NCBI RefSeq assembly: GCF_001514115.1
Contig: NZ_KQ948457.1
Span: forward strand, 373,829-437,828
Reading direction: 5' to 3'
DNA: 64,000 nt
Source of the DNA: Streptomyces olivochromogenes
Lineage (GTDB): Bacteria; Actinomycetota; Actinomycetes; Streptomycetales; Streptomycetaceae
A model generated the notes under the pieces. The model saw only the letters and a list, made by a program, of their open reading frames with translations. It had not been told where the DNA came from and made no database searches. This document shows positions 25,849-37,436 of this stretch, in pieces; the stretch's first letter is position 1, and the number at the start of each line of letters is the position of its first letter. The position numbers and the translations under genes are program-made.

Positions 25849-26655
25849 ATGCAACACCGCCGACCGCGCCTGTCCAAGAAGGCGAAGACGATGCTCGCGG
25901 GAACGGTGGCGCTCGCGGCCGCCGCGGGCGTCACCGTCGCCCAGGCGGGTGAGGCCAGCAAGAAGTGCGGCGCCTTCGACACCGTCACGATGGGCAAGTA
26001 CTACGTCAACAACAACCTCTGGGGGCAGGACGACGGCACAGGCACCCAGTGCGTCTGGGACACCTCGCGCTCCGGCGACACCATCGGCTGGGGCACGAAC
26101 TACACCTGGAGCAGCAAGGCCGGCAAGGAGAACAGCGTCAAGTCGTACGCCAGTACCGTGCTCGGCTGGCACTGGGGCTGGAAGACCGACAAGGCGGCCA
26201 CCGAACTGCCCGTCCGGGTCGGCGACCGCAAGCCGGTCAAAACCAGCTGGGAGTTCTCGGTCGGTTCCAACCCCGGCACGATGAACGTCGCGTACGACCT
26301 GTGGCTGCACGCCAGGGGCGACGCGGACTGGCAGGACCAGCCCACCGACGAAATCATGGTCTGGCTCAACCGGCAGGGCGGTGCGGGCCCCCTCGGCACC
26401 AAGTACGGCAGTGTGAGCCTCGACGGCGCCATGTGGGACATCTACCAGGGCGACATCGGCTGGAAGGTGTACTCCTTCGTCCGCCGCGCCAACACCACCA
26501 AGGCCTCCCTCGACCTCGACGACTTCACCCAGGCCCTGGTCCGCCGCAAGCTGCTCGGCAACGACAAGTACCTCTCCGGCATCGAGTCGGGCAGCGAGGT
26601 CTTCCGCGGTTCGGGACGGCTGGACACCAAGGCGTACTCCGTCGACATCGGCTGA
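25849..26655 (+). CDS. Second secreted GH12 endoglucanase/xyloglucanase
   Basis: A 268-residue GH12 protein clearly divergent from the other copy. A short Sec signal (MLAGTVALAAAAGVTVAQAG) follows a basic N-terminus (HRRPRLSKKAK). Family landmarks are YYVNNNLWGQDDGTGTQCVW, DEIMVWLN with the nucleophile Glu (E168), and SGIESGSEVFRG with the acid/base Glu (probably E250). It lacks a binding module. ATG at 25849 follows GGAAGGA. Transcribed alone, divergently from the repressor, under its own operator at 25636-25651. It presumably supplies the first inducing oligosaccharides. Confidence 0.92.
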   Translation: MQHRRPRLSKKAKTMLAGTVALAAAAGVTVAQAGEASKKCGAFDTVTMGKYYVNNNLWGQDDGTGTQCVWDTSRSGDTIGWGTNYTWSSKAGKENSVKSYASTVLGWHWGWKTDKAATELPVRVGDRKPVKTSWEFSVGSNPGTMNVAYDLWLHARGDADWQDQPTDEIMVWLNRQGGAGPLGTKYGSVSLDGAMWDIYQGDIGWKVYSFVRRANTTKASLDLDDFTQALVRRKLLGNDKYLSGIESGSEVFRGSGRLDTKAYSVDIG

Positions 26656-26819
26656 GATCGACCGGTATCAGCCGGCATCGGTTCAAACCTCAGGGGTACG
26701 CGTTCACGCGAACGCGCGCCAGGACTGGTGGGGTCACCTGTATTCGGGTAAATACGATCGAGTAGCACCGATCAGTAACGAAGGTCCCCAAGATCCCTAT
26801 GCGCGGCGAGGTGAGCCTC

Positions 26820-28751
26820 ATGTCCGCAACACCCCACCAGCCCACCGTCACTGAACGTGAGGCACGACAGGTCGCGGAGGCGGCCCGCGAACAGGACTGG
26901 CGCAAGCCCAGCTTCGCCAAGGAACTGTTCCTCGGCCGCTTCCGCCTCGACCTCATCCACCCGCACCCCATGCCCGCCGAGGACGACGTACAGCGCGGCG
27001 AGGAGTTCCTCGCCAAGCTGCGCGACTTCTGCGAGACGAAGATCGACTCGGCCCGCATCGAGCGCGACGCACAGATCCCCGACGAGGTCATCGACGGCCT
27101 CAAGGACATCGGCGCCCTCGGCATGAAGATCGACACCAAGTACGGAGGCCTCGGCCTCACCCAGGTGTACTACAACAAGGCGCTCGCCCTCGTCGGCTCC
27201 GCGAACCCGGCGATCGGCGCCCTGCTGTCCGCGCACCAGTCGATCGGCGTACCGCAGCCCCTGAAGCTCTTCGGCACCCAGGAGCAGAAGGACGTCTTCC
27301 TGCCGCGCTGCGCCCGCACCGACATCTCGGCCTTCCTCCTCACCGAGCCGGACGTGGGATCCGACCCGGCGCGGCTGGCCACGAGCGCCGTCCCGGACGG
27401 CGACGACTACGTCCTCGACGGGGTGAAGCTCTGGACGACCAACGGCGTCGTCGCCGATCTGCTGGTCGTCATGGCGCGCGTCCCGAAGTCCGAGGGTCAC
27501 AAGGGCGGCATCACGGCGTTCGTGGTGGAGGCCGGCTCGGAGGGCATCACCGTCGAGAACCGCAACTCCTTCATGGGGCTGCGCGGCCTGGAGAACGGCG
27601 TCACCCGTTTCCACCAGGTCCGGGTCCCCGCGGCGAACCGGATCGGCCCGGAGGGTGCGGGCCTGAAGATCGCCCTCACCACCCTCAACACCGGCCGCCT
27701 CTCGCTGCCCGCCATGTGCGTCGGCGCGGGCAAGTGGTGTCTGAAGATCGCCCGCGAGTGGTCGGCGGCCCGTGAGCAGTGGGGCAAGCCGGTCGCCCTC
27801 CACGAGGCCGTCGGCGCGAAGATCTCCTTCATCGCGGCCACCACCTTCGCCCTCGAAGCCGTCGTCGACCTGTCGTCGCAGATGGCCGACGAGAACCGCA
27901 ACGACATCCGCATCGAGGCCGCCCTCGCCAAGCTGTACGGCTCCGAGATGGGCTGTCTGATGGCCGACGAACTCGTCCAGATCCGCGGTGGCCGCGGCTT
28001 CGAGACCGCCGAGTCGCTGGCGGCGCGCGGCGAGCGCGCGGTGCCCGCCGAGCAGATCCTGCGCGACCTGCGCATCAACCGGATCTTCGAGGGTTCCACG
28101 GAGATCATGCACCTGCTGATCGCCCGCGAGGCCGTCGACGCCCACCTGTCGGTCGCCGGTGACCTCATCGACCCCGACAAGTCCCTCTCGGACAAGGCGA
28201 AGGCGGGCGCGAACGCGGGTGTCTTCTACGCCAAGTGGCTGCCCAAACTGGTCGCGGGCCCAGGTCAACTCCCCCGCTCGTACGGCGAGTTCAACCGGCA
28301 CGTGGATCTCTCCCCGCATCTGCGCTACGTCGAGCGCAACGCCCGCAAGCTCGCCCGCTCCACCTTCTACGCCATGTCCCGCTGGCAGGGCCGGATGGAG
28401 ACCAAGCAGGGCTTCCTGGGCCGGATCGTCGACATCGGCGCCGAGCTCTTCGCGATGAGCGCGGCCTGTGTGCGCGCCGAACACCTGCGCCTCACCGGGC
28501 AGCACGGCCGCGAGGCCTACCAGCTCGCCGACGCCTTCTGCCGCCAGTCCCGCATCCGCGTCGACGAACTCTTCGGCCGCCTGTGGAGCAACACCGACGA
28601 CCTCGACCGCAAGGTCGTCAAGGGCGTACTGGCGGGCACGTACGAATGGCTGGAGCAGGGCGTGATCGACCCGTCCGGGGAAGGCCCCTGGATCGCCGAC
28701 GCGACGCCCGGCCCGAGCCGGAAGGAAAACGTCCACCGCCCCATTCGCTGA
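26820..28751 (+). CDS. Acyl-CoA dehydrogenase (long form)
   Basis: A 643-residue FAD-dependent acyl-CoA dehydrogenase. It introduces the alpha-beta double bond into acyl-CoA. The core (about residues 55-450) shows FLLTEPDVGSDPARL, DGVKLWTTNGVVADLLVVMA, RGGRGFETAESL and the FEGSTEIMHL segment that carries or adjoins the catalytic Glu. A further 180-residue helical C-terminal extension places it with the long VLCAD-like group. ATG at 26820 is preferred over one at 26799 because GAGGTGAG (26808-26815) precedes it. The neighbours are unrelated to fatty-acid metabolism; the chain length used is unknown. Confidence 0.9.
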   Translation: MSATPHQPTVTEREARQVAEAAREQDWRKPSFAKELFLGRFRLDLIHPHPMPAEDDVQRGEEFLAKLRDFCETKIDSARIERDAQIPDEVIDGLKDIGALGMKIDTKYGGLGLTQVYYNKALALVGSANPAIGALLSAHQSIGVPQPLKLFGTQEQKDVFLPRCARTDISAFLLTEPDVGSDPARLATSAVPDGDDYVLDGVKLWTTNGVVADLLVVMARVPKSEGHKGGITAFVVEAGSEGITVENRNSFMGLRGLENGVTRFHQVRVPAANRIGPEGAGLKIALTTLNTGRLSLPAMCVGAGKWCLKIAREWSAAREQWGKPVALHEAVGAKISFIAATTFALEAVVDLSSQMADENRNDIRIEAALAKLYGSEMGCLMADELVQIRGGRGFETAESLAARGERAVPAEQILRDLRINRIFEGSTEIMHLLIAREAVDAHLSVAGDLIDPDKSLSDKAKAGANAGVFYAKWLPKLVAGPGQLPRSYGEFNRHVDLSPHLRYVERNARKLARSTFYAMSRWQGRMETKQGFLGRIVDIGAELFAMSAACVRAEHLRLTGQHGREAYQLADAFCRQSRIRVDELFGRLWSNTDDLDRKVVKGVLAGTYEWLEQGVIDPSGEGPWIADATPGPSRKENVHRPIR

Positions 28752-28854
28752 CCTTTTCCCCAGGAATTCACTGCCGTCCCGGTTCGCCATTCCGCCGCTT
28801 GCCGCACCGAATATGTGCGTCAACAATGAGGAGAATGGCGAACGGGGACGGCAG

Positions 28855-29340
28855 ATGCGCCAAGGAATCGGGGAAGAACACGGTCACGGCCTTTCCGCGC
28901 AGCTGACGCGCGCCCGCGCCGAGGCCCGGCTCCAGCTCGACGAACCGGATCTCGTACGGGCCCTGCGGACCGTCCGCAAGGAAGTGCGGCCGCTGGCGCA
29001 GAAGCTGCGCGACATCGCGCCCGAGACCTTCGAGGCGCACCGCGACGCCCTCGCGGTTCTCCTCAACGACTGCGCGCTCGCCCTGGTCGACACGGAGCCG
29101 CGCCCTCCGGTGCCCTCCTTCGACACCGTACGGATCCGGCGCATCGACCTCCGTGACGTCGACGGTCTGCTGGACGCCGGACGGCCGGGCGAACGGCCCG
29201 TCATCCAGCAACTCTTCAAGAGCGCGCTGGACGTGGTCGACGATCCCGTCCTGCGCGAAGTGATCAAAGCGAATCAGCAGGGCGTCCACATTCTGCAACG
29301 AGCCAATCACTGGATTCGGCTGCTCGCGGACGCCGTTTAG
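28855..29340 (+). CDS. Conserved-looking small helical protein, function unknown
   Basis: About 161 residues, charged and alpha-helical (LTRARAEARLQLDEPDLVRA, QQLFKSALDVVDDPVLREVI), with no signal peptide, membrane segment or known motif. Start uncertain: ATG 28855 follows GGGGAC six bases upstream; an in-frame ATG at 28813 would add 14 residues. It ends 16 bases before the SecA gene, so the two are probably one operon. This raises the possibility of an accessory role in that secretion pathway, which is only inference. Confidence 0.65.
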   Translation: MRQGIGEEHGHGLSAQLTRARAEARLQLDEPDLVRALRTVRKEVRPLAQKLRDIAPETFEAHRDALAVLLNDCALALVDTEPRPPVPSFDTVRIRRIDLRDVDGLLDAGRPGERPVIQQLFKSALDVVDDPVLREVIKANQQGVHILQRANHWIRLLADAV

Positions 29341-29356
29341 TTCTGGGGGAATTCCT

Positions 29357-32140
<2,784 letters not shown>

Positions 32141-32170
32141 GGACGCGGGGGCCCGCAGCGGCGGCGGGGG

Positions 32171-32623
32171 CTAGCAGTACTTGTCGCTGGGGTCCCGCGT
32201 CGTCCACGAGCACGCGTCGACCTTGCCGCCGTTCGCCTTGGTGAGCGTGGCGGTGTCGCTGGTGTTGTTCCAGACGTAGGCGCGGCGGTTCTGGTACTTG
32301 TCCCCCGCGGTGTCCCTACCGCTGCCCGTGTGCACCTTCATGGTCTTGTGCGCCCCGATCTTCACGTTCGGGAAGGTGTACCTGTGGTTCGAGACGTCCT
32401 TCAGGATCCAGCCCTTGAGCGAGATCGCCGTTGAACTGGTGTTCTTGATCTGCACCCACTCGGCGTTGAGGCTCGCGTTGGAGCGGTTGTCCGAACCGGG
32501 GCTGTCGAACCAGACGTGGTAGATGGTCACACCGCCGGCCGCCTGCGCCGGAGTGCTGAGAAGGAACGTGCCCGTCAGTGCCACGGCGCCCGCGAGCGCG
32601 GGCAGGGCAGCGCGTATCCGCAT
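32171..32623 (-). CDS. Secreted lamin-tail-domain protein
   Basis: A 150-residue protein with a Sec signal peptide (MRIRAALPALAGAVALTGTF, cut after AQA) and a single lamin tail domain, an Ig-like fold marked by AEWVQIKNTSSTAISLKGW, RYTFPNVKIGAHKTMKVHTG and WNNTSDTATL. Two late Cys residues (DAC, YC at the terminus) may form a disulfide. ATG at 32623 is chosen because it begins the signal peptide and GGGGGG precedes it. It converges on the SecA gene. Such small extracellular LTD proteins are common in streptomycetes; their function is not established. Confidence 0.82.
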   Translation of the reverse strand: MRIRAALPALAGAVALTGTFLLSTPAQAAGGVTIYHVWFDSPGSDNRSNASLNAEWVQIKNTSSTAISLKGWILKDVSNHRYTFPNVKIGAHKTMKVHTGSGRDTAGDKYQNRRAYVWNNTSDTATLTKANGGKVDACSWTTRDPSDKYC

Positions 32624-32771
32624 GAGAACCCCCCAGGGTGTCGCCCCCCGGCCGGTCGTCCACCGGCCAGTGAGAGTGACGACGTGCATGAAGTGCTATC
32701 ACATGATCTTCACGCGGGTTTCACAAAGGGTGATTTCGCTTCCTCCGGTACGTCGGGGTGCTAATGGGGCC

Positions 32772-32828
32772 GGAAGAGAGGCGCAGAGAGGAGACGCAGA
32801 GGGGAGAGAAGAGAGGAGAAGTGGGGAG
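32772..32828. repeat. Polypurine tract
   Basis: About 57 bases are almost only A and G on the plus strand (GGAAGAGAGG, GGGGAGAGAAGAGAGGAGAA), interrupted by a few C. It lies in the 245-bp divergent region upstream of dxr, unusual in a genome of this composition. Confidence 0.85.
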
Positions 32829-32868
32829 CCCTGTCCTGCGCGGGTCGCGCAGCGGCCACAATGGGGGG

Positions 32869-34152
32869 ATGAGCGACAGTCCAGCCCCCCTCGCTGATCC
32901 GCATCTCGTCTTCGACCCCGTGGACGGAGTCCGGGACGTCGTGATCCTCGGCTCCACCGGCTCGATCGGCACCCAGGCCATCGACCTCGTGCTGCGCAAC
33001 CCCGACCGGTTCCGGGTCACCGCGCTCTCCGCCGCCGGCGGCAGGGTCGGACTGCTCGCGGAGCAGGCCCACCGGCTGCGCGTACGCACGGTCGCGGTCG
33101 CGCGCGAGGACGTCGTACCGGCGCTGCGGGAGGCGCTCACGGCCGAGTACGCACCCGGCGAGACCCTTCCCGAGATCCTGGCCGGCGCGGACGCCGCCAC
33201 GCAGCTCGCCGCCTCCGACTGTCACACGGTCCTCAACGGCATCACCGGCTCCATCGGCCTCGCCCCCACCCTCGCCGCCCTGGAAGCGGGCCGCACCCTC
33301 GCGCTCGCCAACAAGGAATCGCTCATCGTCGGCGGCCCGCTGGTGAAGGCGCTGGCCAAGCCCGGCCAGATCATCCCGGTCGACTCCGAGCACGCGGCGC
33401 TCTTCCAGGCGCTGGCGGCCGGTACGCGCGCCGATGTGCGCAAGCTGGTCGTGACCGCCTCCGGCGGACCCTTCCGGGGGCGTACGAAGGCGGAGCTGGC
33501 GAACGTCACTCCCGCCGAGGCGCTCGCGCACCCCACCTGGGCCATGGGCCCGGTGATCACCATCAACTCCGCGACCTTGGTCAACAAGGGGCTGGAAGTC
33601 ATCGAGGCGCACCTCCTCTACGACATTCCCTTCGATCGGATTGAGGTGGTCGTGCACCCGCAGTCGTATGTCCACTCGATGGTTGAGTACACAGACGGAT
33701 CGACACTGGCCCAGGCGACGCCCCCCGACATGCGGGGACCGATCGCCATCGGTCTCGGCTGGCCCGAACGCGTCCCGGACGCGGCGCCCGCCTTCGACTG
33801 GACCAAGGCGTCGAGCTGGGAGTTCTTCCCGCTCGACAACGACGCGTTCCCCTCCGTCGGGCTCGCCCGGCACGTGGGGCAGCTCGCGGGCACGGCCCCG
33901 GCGGTGTTCAATGCCGCCAACGAGGAGTGCGTGGACGCGTTCCTGAACGGCGCCCTGCCGTTCAACGGGATCATGGAGACCGTCACCCGGGTGGTTGAGG
34001 AACACGGCACACCCGGAACGGGAACTTCCCTGACGGTGGCGGACGTCCTCGAAGCGGAGACCTGGGCACGCGCCCGGGCCCGTGAACTGACCGCACAGAC
34101 GGCACGGACAGCACCAATGGCACAGACGACAACCGCGGAGGCTCGTGCATGA
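32869..34152 (+). CDS. dxr: 1-deoxy-D-xylulose 5-phosphate reductoisomerase
   Basis: A 427-residue enzyme converting DXP to 2-C-methyl-D-erythritol 4-phosphate with NADPH, the committed step of the MEP isoprenoid pathway in the cytoplasm. The NADPH loop VVILGSTGSIGTQAIDLV, the ALANKESLIVGG segment, DSEHAALFQAL and the C-terminal FNAANEECVDAFL are visible. ATG at 32869 is the family-like start; the upstream frame runs through a polypurine tract. The stop overlaps the rseP start (ATGA). IspG, a later enzyme of the same pathway, follows two genes on. Confidence 0.95.
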   Translation: MSDSPAPLADPHLVFDPVDGVRDVVILGSTGSIGTQAIDLVLRNPDRFRVTALSAAGGRVGLLAEQAHRLRVRTVAVAREDVVPALREALTAEYAPGETLPEILAGADAATQLAASDCHTVLNGITGSIGLAPTLAALEAGRTLALANKESLIVGGPLVKALAKPGQIIPVDSEHAALFQALAAGTRADVRKLVVTASGGPFRGRTKAELANVTPAEALAHPTWAMGPVITINSATLVNKGLEVIEAHLLYDIPFDRIEVVVHPQSYVHSMVEYTDGSTLAQATPPDMRGPIAIGLGWPERVPDAAPAFDWTKASSWEFFPLDNDAFPSVGLARHVGQLAGTAPAVFNAANEECVDAFLNGALPFNGIMETVTRVVEEHGTPGTGTSLTVADVLEAETWARARARELTAQTARTAPMAQTTTAEARA

Positions 34153-35453
34153 CGACCCTGATGATGATTCTCGGCATAGTCGTCTTCGCGGTCGGCCTGC
34201 TCATCTCGATCGCCTGGCACGAGCTGGGACATCTGTCGACGGCCAAGCTCTTCGGTATCCGGGTGCCGCAGTACATGGTCGGCTTCGGGCCGACCATCTG
34301 GTCACGGAAGAAGGGCGACACCGAGTACGGGGTGAAGGCGGTTCCGCTCGGCGGCTACATCCGCATGATCGGGATGTTCCCGCCCGGCCCGGACGGCCGG
34401 ATCGAGGCGCGCTCCACCTCCCCCTTCCGGGGCATGATCGAGGACGCCAGGTCGGCCGCCTTCGAGGAGCTCCAGCCCGGCGACGAGACCCGCCTCTTCT
34501 ACACGCGCAAGCCGTGGAAGCGCGTGATCGTGATGTTCGCGGGCCCGTTCATGAACCTCGTCCTGGCCGTCGCGATCTTCCTCGGCGTGATGATGACGTT
34601 CGGCGTGCAGACCCAGACGACCACGGTCGGCAAGGTCTCGGACTGTGTCATCCAGCAGAGCGAGAACCGGTCGAAGTGCGCGACGAGCGACCAGGCCGCG
34701 CCCGCCAAGGCCGCCGGGCTCAAGGGCGGCGACAAGATCGTCGCGTTCAACGGCAAGGCGATCGACGACTGGGCGGCGCTGCAGTCCGACATCCGCTCCA
34801 ACCCCGGCAAGGACGTCACGCTCACCGTTGAGCGGGGCGGCCAGAAGGTCGACCTGACCGCTCACCTGATCAAGAACCAGGTCAGCAAGACCGACGGCAA
34901 CGGCGGCTATGTCGAGGGCAAGTACGTGTACGCCGGCTTCCTCGGCTTCACGCCCGCCTCCGGCATCGTCCAGCAGTCGTTCGGCCAGTCCGTGAACCGC
35001 ATGGGCGACATGATGCAGAACGGCGTCGAGTCGCTGGTCTCGCTGCCCGCCAAGATCCCCGACCTGTGGAACGCGGCCTTCGGCGACGGCCCGCGCAAGG
35101 CGGACTCCCCGATGGGCGTGGTCGGCGCGGCCCGTATCGGCGGTGATGTCTTCACCCTCGACATCCCGGCATCGCAGCAGGTCGCGATGATGCTGCTGCT
35201 GGTCGCGGGCTTCAACCTCTCCCTGTTCCTGTTCAACATGCTCCCGCTGCTCCCGCTCGACGGCGGTCACATCGCGGGCGCGCTGTGGGAGTCGCTGCGG
35301 CGGAACGCGGCGAAGGTGCTGAGGCGGCCGGACCCGGGCCCGTTCGACGTGGCGAAGCTGATGCCGGTGGCCTATGTGGTGGCCGGAATCTTCGTCTGCT
35401 TCACGATCCTCGTCCTCATCGCGGACGTTGTTAACCCGGTGAAAATCTCCTAG
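34149..35453 (+). CDS. rseP: RseP-type site-2 intramembrane protease
   Basis: A 434-residue membrane metalloprotease (M50B). The zinc-binding HELGH is in helix 1 (H24, E25, H28) and the third ligand motif is in MLPLLPLDGGHIAGALWE near residue 375. One PDZ domain (about 165-250) lies between the membrane segments, recognisable by AGLKGGDKIVAFNGKAIDDW. It cleaves membrane anchors such as anti-sigma factors. ATG 34149 overlaps the dxr stop by four bases. The dxr-rseP-ispG arrangement is typical of actinobacteria and may reflect only shared transcription. Confidence 0.95.
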   Translation: MTTLMMILGIVVFAVGLLISIAWHELGHLSTAKLFGIRVPQYMVGFGPTIWSRKKGDTEYGVKAVPLGGYIRMIGMFPPGPDGRIEARSTSPFRGMIEDARSAAFEELQPGDETRLFYTRKPWKRVIVMFAGPFMNLVLAVAIFLGVMMTFGVQTQTTTVGKVSDCVIQQSENRSKCATSDQAAPAKAAGLKGGDKIVAFNGKAIDDWAALQSDIRSNPGKDVTLTVERGGQKVDLTAHLIKNQVSKTDGNGGYVEGKYVYAGFLGFTPASGIVQQSFGQSVNRMGDMMQNGVESLVSLPAKIPDLWNAAFGDGPRKADSPMGVVGAARIGGDVFTLDIPASQQVAMMLLLVAGFNLSLFLFNMLPLLPLDGGHIAGALWESLRRNAAKVLRRPDPGPFDVAKLMPVAYVVAGIFVCFTILVLIADVVNPVKIS

Positions 35454-35479
35454 ACGGTCTCTTGGCAGGACACCGTTCG

Positions 35480-35512
35480 TGGCGGCCGGACACCCTGGGT
35501 GTCCGGCCGCCA
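35480..35512 (+). terminator. Near-perfect palindromic hairpin between rseP and ispG
   Basis: TGGCGGCCGGACACCC (35480-35495) and its exact complement (35497-35512) with one base between the arms. It probably ends rseP transcription, so ispG may have its own promoter in 35513-35627. Confidence 0.75.
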
Positions 35513-35627
35513 TCCGTTGGGTGGGTTTAGGGGCGTGATGTGCTCGGGCGTGCGCCGGTGCCGTAATCTCGGAGCCTGGAGCCCACGATTCCGGGACCTT
35601 GATCCACAACTTGGGGTTGCACAGCAG

Positions 35628-36785
35628 ATGACTGCGATTTCTCTCGGCATGCCGTCCGTTCCGACCAAGCTCGCCGAGCGTCGGAAGAGCCGGCAGATCC
35701 AGGTCGGAACCGTGGCCGTGGGTGGAGACGCACCCGTCTCGGTGCAGTCGATGACGACCACGCGTACGTCGGACATCGGCGCCACGCTGCAGCAGATCGC
35801 CGAGCTGACGGCCTCCGGTTGCCAGATCGTGCGGGTGGCCTGCCCGACCCAGGACGACGCCGACGCGCTCGCCACGATCGCCCGCAAGTCCCAGATCCCG
35901 GTCATCGCGGACATCCACTTCCAGCCGAAGTATGTCTTCGCGGCGATCAACGCCGGCTGCGCGGCCGTCCGTGTGAACCCCGGCAACATCAAGCAGTTCG
36001 ACGACCAGGTCAAGGAGATCGCGCGGGCCGCGAAGGACACCGGCACCCCGATCCGGATCGGCGTCAACGCGGGCTCGCTCGACAGGCGGCTCCTGCAGAA
36101 GTACGGCAAGGCGACCCCCGAGGCGCTCGTCGAGTCCGCCCTCTGGGAGGCGTCCCTCTTCGAGGAGCACGACTTCCGGGACATCAAGATCTCGGTCAAG
36201 CACAACGACCCGGTGGTCATGGTCAACGCCTACCGCCAGCTGGCGGCGGCGTGCGACTACCCCCTGCACCTCGGTGTGACGGAGGCGGGCCCCGCCTTCC
36301 AGGGCACGATCAAGTCGGCGGTGGCGTTCGGAGCGCTGCTCTCCGAGGGCATCGGCGACACGATCCGGGTGTCCCTGTCGGCGCCGCCCGCCGAGGAGGT
36401 CAAGGTCGGTCTCCAGATCCTGGAGTCGCTGAACCTCAAGCAGCGCGGCCTGGAGATCGTCTCCTGCCCGTCCTGTGGGCGTGCCCAGGTCGACGTGTAC
36501 AAGCTGGCGGAAGAGGTCACCGCCGGTCTCACCGGCATGGAGGTCCCCCTCCGCGTCGCCGTCATGGGCTGCGTCGTGAACGGTCCGGGCGAGGCCCGCG
36601 AGGCCGACCTCGGCGTCGCCTCCGGCAACGGCAAGGGGCAGATCTTCGTCAAGGGCGAGGTCATCAAGACGGTCCCCGAGTCGAAGATCGTCGAGACGCT
36701 CATCGAGGAAGCGATGAAGCTCGCCGAGCAGATGGAGGCCGACGGCATCGCCTCCGGCGAGCCTTCGGTGTCGGTGGCAGGCTGA
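35628..36785 (+). CDS. ispG: 4-hydroxy-3-methylbut-2-en-1-yl diphosphate synthase
   Basis: A 385-residue [4Fe-4S] enzyme of the MEP pathway (GcpE). It reductively opens the cyclodiphosphate to HMBPP. The TIM barrel carries VSVQSMTTTRTSD and VRVNPGNIK. The cluster ligands are the two Cys of SCPSCGRAQ and the Cys of MGCVVNGPGEAREADLG. ATG 35628 is the family-like start; the frame extends upstream through the hairpin without homology. A repeat-rich gap follows the gene. Confidence 0.95.
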   Translation: MTAISLGMPSVPTKLAERRKSRQIQVGTVAVGGDAPVSVQSMTTTRTSDIGATLQQIAELTASGCQIVRVACPTQDDADALATIARKSQIPVIADIHFQPKYVFAAINAGCAAVRVNPGNIKQFDDQVKEIARAAKDTGTPIRIGVNAGSLDRRLLQKYGKATPEALVESALWEASLFEEHDFRDIKISVKHNDPVVMVNAYRQLAAACDYPLHLGVTEAGPAFQGTIKSAVAFGALLSEGIGDTIRVSLSAPPAEEVKVGLQILESLNLKQRGLEIVSCPSCGRAQVDVYKLAEEVTAGLTGMEVPLRVAVMGCVVNGPGEAREADLGVASGNGKGQIFVKGEVIKTVPESKIVETLIEEAMKLAEQMEADGIASGEPSVSVAG

Positions 36786-36839
36786 TCCACGGGCGGAACC
36801 ACCGGGTCCTCGCCCCCGCCGCCCCTACCCGTCCCTACC

Positions 36840-37330
36840 CCAGGGGCTCCGCCCCTTCGCCCCCGCCAGGGGCGCTGCGCCCCCTGGACCCCCGCATCGG
36901 CCTGAACGGCCTCGTCCTCAAACGCCGGACGGGCTGAAAGGCGCGGGCCGGACTGGATGCCGGAACGGCCCTCGCTCTCGAACGCCGGGCGACTCAGGGC
37001 TTTCAGGGGCACGGGGAACTGCGCGCCCGGCCCCCGCGCACCCGCAGACAGGCAACTCCGGACAGACGGCGCATCCGGGGCGCAGCCCCGCCTCGGGGGC
37101 GCGGGGAACTGCGCGCCGGGCCCCCGCGCACCCGCAGACAGGCAACTCGGGGCGGGCGGGGAATTCGGGGCGCAGCCCCGCCCCAAGGGGCGCGGGGAAT
37201 TGGGGGCGCAGCCCCGCCCCAAGGGGCGCGGGGAACTGCGCGCCCAGCCCCCACCCACCCGCAGACAAGCAACTCGGGGCCGGTGGGGTTTCCGGGGCGC
37301 AGCCCCGCCCGAGGGGCGTGGAGAACCGCT
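36840..37330. repeat. Cluster of intergenic REP-like repeats
   Basis: The 650-bp gap 36786-37436 has no gene. It holds several copies of GGCGCGGGGAACTGCGCG (exact core at 37099-37114 and 37226-37241, variants near 37014 and 37189), each joined to CCCGCAGACAGGCAACTC and GGGGCGCAGCCCCGCC. It begins with the common Streptomyces segment CCTCAAACGCCGGACGGGCT (36913-36932) and GC hairpins (36840-36890) that may end ispG transcription. Confidence 0.85.
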
Positions 37331-37436
37331 CTCACCGGCCCGCGGCCGAAGCCCAGGCCGGTACAAGGGGCGGCGAGCCACAACCTCGCCAGGTACAGTG
37401 CGGAGATCAGCAGACCGTATGGTGAGGCCCCCGCAC

